Assembly: GCF_001420605.1 (NCBI RefSeq)
Contig: NZ_LJIZ01000026.1
Coordinates: 1 to 64,000 of the forward strand
DNA length: 64,000 nucleotides
Direction: 5' to 3'
Origin: Bacillus sp. FJAT-25509
Lineage (GTDB): Bacteria; Bacillota; Bacilli; Bacillales; Bacillaceae_G
Every line of letters starts with the position of its first letter. The first letter of the stretch is position 1. The notes beneath the pieces were generated by a model. That model saw only the letters and a program-made list of their open reading frames with translations, made no database searches and was not told the DNA's origin. The position numbers were made by a program, and so were the translations under genes. Positions 62,440-64,000 of the stretch are shown here, piece by piece.

Positions 62440-63105
62440 TTACGGAATAAAAATTGATTTTAAGTGACGAAGACCTACTAATTTGCTTTCTCCTCTAGAT
62501 GTAGTCAACTCTATGAAATTTGAGTCAATGGAACTCAACTTACCTATATATTCGTAATTTTCTCCACTGTTCATTACGACTAATTCACCAATCAACTTAT
62601 TTAATTGAACGTCTAACGTGCGTGCTAAAGGGATATTAGAAGGATTAACAGGTAATAAATTATGACTTAACATATAAGGGGTTTTTTCAGTGAGATACGG
62701 GGTTAACCACTTTAAATGCTGTAGGGATATATACATGATTTTATAAATCGGTGAATAGAATACGAAGTAATTATTCATGATGGTTGTAATAAAGCCATGA
62801 AAAGAACGATTATTTGAGAGATTAATTTCTACAAAAATCCCTTTGGCAGCAGTTAATACTTTACGTAAAGATAACTCATCTTTTTCGTGTTCTAATTCTT
62901 GTAGGGAAGGGACAACACCAAAGGATTCTTCGAGTGTACTTTCACTAAGATTATGAATATGAAGTAGTGGAATATAAAGGAAATTTTCACCATTGAAAAC
63001 AACTAATAAATCATTTCCAACTTCAATTAAGATTCCATCAACATTACTGTTACCAGATATTTCAATTGTAACTTGTTTGTTGAGAAAATTTTTGAAACTT
63101 GCCAT
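62440..63105 (-). CDS. CotB-like spore coat protein (DUF2642 type)
   Basis: This 221-aa protein has three weak repeats of an Sm-like module. These are VTIEISGNSNVDGILIEVGN (residues 12-31) with LYIPLLHIHNL, ILSNNRSF-type FVEINLSNNRSFHGFI with MYISLQHLKWL, and GELVVMNSGENYEYIGKLSS with LVGLRHLKSI. The ...H(I/L)KS ending of each unit is the CotB/DUF2642 pattern. It lacks the Ser/Lys-rich tail of B. subtilis CotB. Probably a spore outer-layer protein. GGAGAAAATC precedes the ATG. Confidence 0.75.
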   Translation of the reverse strand: MASFKNFLNKQVTIEISGNSNVDGILIEVGNDLLVVFNGENFLYIPLLHIHNLSESTLEESFGVVPSLQELEHEKDELSLRKVLTAAKGIFVEINLSNNRSFHGFITTIMNNYFVFYSPIYKIMYISLQHLKWLTPYLTEKTPYMLSHNLLPVNPSNIPLARTLDVQLNKLIGELVVMNSGENYEYIGKLSSIDSNFIELTTSRGESKLVGLRHLKSIFIP

Positions 63106-63442
63106 GATTTTCTCCTTTCTTAAAAAGATAAATCATTATTATTCAGACATGTTCATTTCTGAAAAAGGATTTTCAATTTTATTAATATGGACATATCAAT
63201 TAGGATGATAGTTTGTCTAAATAAAATCAATCATTTCATCTAAAGGTTGGCAAGGTAGATAGTGCCTGTCTTATATGAATGAAAAAAGATTATTAAGTTT
63301 GAAAATTTTATAGATGGATCAGTTATTTCATAACAGCATACTTCCAATGATCTATTGATTACCACTCAAAATTAAGTATAGTTTCAAATTACTTTATAAT
63401 GGTTTTACATAATTAGAATGGCATCGAGGGTCAAAGTTTTAT
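63106..63442. other. Region upstream of the 221-aa coat gene
   Basis: About 335 bp, AT-rich. A sigma-K promoter is expected, but the closest candidate (CATATTAATA on the minus strand) lacks the right spacing and -35. No gene seen. Confidence 0.5.
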
Positions 63443-63476
63443 AAAAAAGGGTCGTTTTATTTCATAAAACGACCTT
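63443..63476 (-). terminator. Terminator after the CotB-like 157-aa gene
   Basis: Perfect 11-bp stem GGTCGTTTTAT / ATAAAACGACC with T6 on the minus strand. Confidence 0.93.
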
Positions 63477-63484
63477 TCTAAACA

Positions 63485-63958
63485 TTATTTTCTTCTTCTT
63501 AATGTTTGGCTTGTCGTATTACTTCTTTCGTAAACTTCAAATTTTTCTCCGAAACTTACACTTTTTACATGATAAGTAGCAATATACACTAGTTCATCGT
63601 TAAAAGAAATTTCTACATAATCATGGTTTGCATCAAGAAGAATGCCTTCAACTTTGTCGTGGCCACCGCGATTAATTTTTACCCATTGTCTAACTTGAGA
63701 ATTTAATAAGTCTACAAAACTCTCGTTTGGTAATAATTCAATCGTATTGTACATTTCATCAAAAGATAATTTACCTTTAGCAAATGAAGTTACGCTTTTA
63801 ATATGAGTATAAGGGAAGTAGATTACACCTTCAGCCTCTGTAAAAAGAGCAATATGTGTTCCAAATGCACCAATTAATAAACCTTCTTTAGATTCATGAC
63901 CTCCTCGACCAATTCTAACTCCTTTACCTACGAATACTGAGAATAACTCTTTATTCAC
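63485..63958 (-). CDS. Spore coat protein B-like (DUF2642)
   Basis: This 157-aa protein starts at GTG 63958, with AAGGAG about 10 nt upstream; the nearby ATG is out of frame. Two Sm-like modules carry the CotB signature: VRIGRGGHESKEGLLIGAFG ... FPYTHIKSV, and VKINRGGHDKVEGILLDANH ... IATYHVKSV. RGGxExxEG and the HIKS motif are shared with B. subtilis CotB. Located on the outer spore coat in the family. A second CotB-like gene is 380 bp downstream. The short basic end is TSQTLRRRK. Confidence 0.87.
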   Translation of the reverse strand: MNKELFSVFVGKGVRIGRGGHESKEGLLIGAFGTHIALFTEAEGVIYFPYTHIKSVTSFAKGKLSFDEMYNTIELLPNESFVDLLNSQVRQWVKINRGGHDKVEGILLDANHDYVEISFNDELVYIATYHVKSVSFGEKFEVYERSNTTSQTLRRRK

Positions 63959-64000
63959 TTTTTCATCGCTCCTTGTTTTTTCTGTGCGGTTACAATGTAT

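Overview
The window is chromosomal DNA of a low-GC, endospore-forming member of the Bacillaceae. Evidence is the complete gerP germination operon, CotB-like and collagen-like spore surface genes, AddAB, Spx/MecA/YjbH, a Trp T-box, FapR boxes and the sRNA RoxS. Gene order follows the Bacillus subtilis yhjE-addBA-gerP-yisLN-asnO and yitKL...yjzC-yjaUV-fabHF-yjbA-trpS-opp-spx-mecA-coiA-pepF-yjbHKLMNO-prpE-fabI segments. Some features, such as cls between mecA and coiA, recall the B. cereus side of the family. No rRNA, tRNA, prophage or CRISPR was seen.

Layout. 1-1.5 kb: IS110 and IS3 remnants flank a collagen-like spore-surface gene, followed by a dispersed repeat. 1.7-10.3 kb: DedA-like membrane protein, signal peptidase I, AddB and AddA. 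10.3-12.5 kb: leftward gerPABCDEF with a sigma-K promoter. 12.6-12.9 kb: a candidate leftward structured RNA. 13.2-16.5 kb: yisL, yisN, asnO. 16.9-18.75 kb: PII protein and ammonium transporter behind a perfect TnrA/GlnR palindrome. 18.8-23.5 kb: a maltodextrin island with an intact cytoplasmic GH13 enzyme, a divergent secreted GH13-like protein that has lost its catalytic residues, and a LacI/MalR-type regulator, with cre-type sites. 23.6-33.6 kb: many small conserved or hypothetical genes, including two YitT paralogues of identical length. 33.8-36.1 kb: fabH-fabF behind a FapR box. 36.2-39.9 kb: yjaZ (apparently damaged 5' end), yjbA, trpS with T-box, a DUF3899 gene. 40.7-44.7 kb: oppBCDF without oppA. 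44.8-45.3 kb: a 52-bp tandem repeat array. 46.3-53.4 kb: spx, terC, mecA, cls, coiA, pepF. 53.5 kb: RoxS with a Rex-like box. 53.6-59.4 kb: yjbH, CYTH protein, yjbL, relQ, nadK, rluD-type synthase, prpE. 59.5-61.8 kb: rodA-type gene and fabI with a second FapR box. 61.9-62.2 kb: a second 52-bp array. 62.4 kb to the end: two CotB-like coat genes.

Functional links. Spx is encoded together with its proteolysis adaptor YjbH, and the related ClpC adaptor MecA is nearby. The two FapR boxes tie fabHF and fabI into one lipid-synthesis regulon. gerP, asnO and the coat genes are spore-linked. The most unusual features are the two 52-bp arrays, 17 kb apart, which share period and core and contain a hairpin with compensatory changes; the candidate RNA beside gerP; and the GH13 pseudoenzyme. 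All calls come from reading the sequence only. Coordinates of CDS starts were adjusted to visible ribosome binding sites where the longest frame was clearly over-extended.
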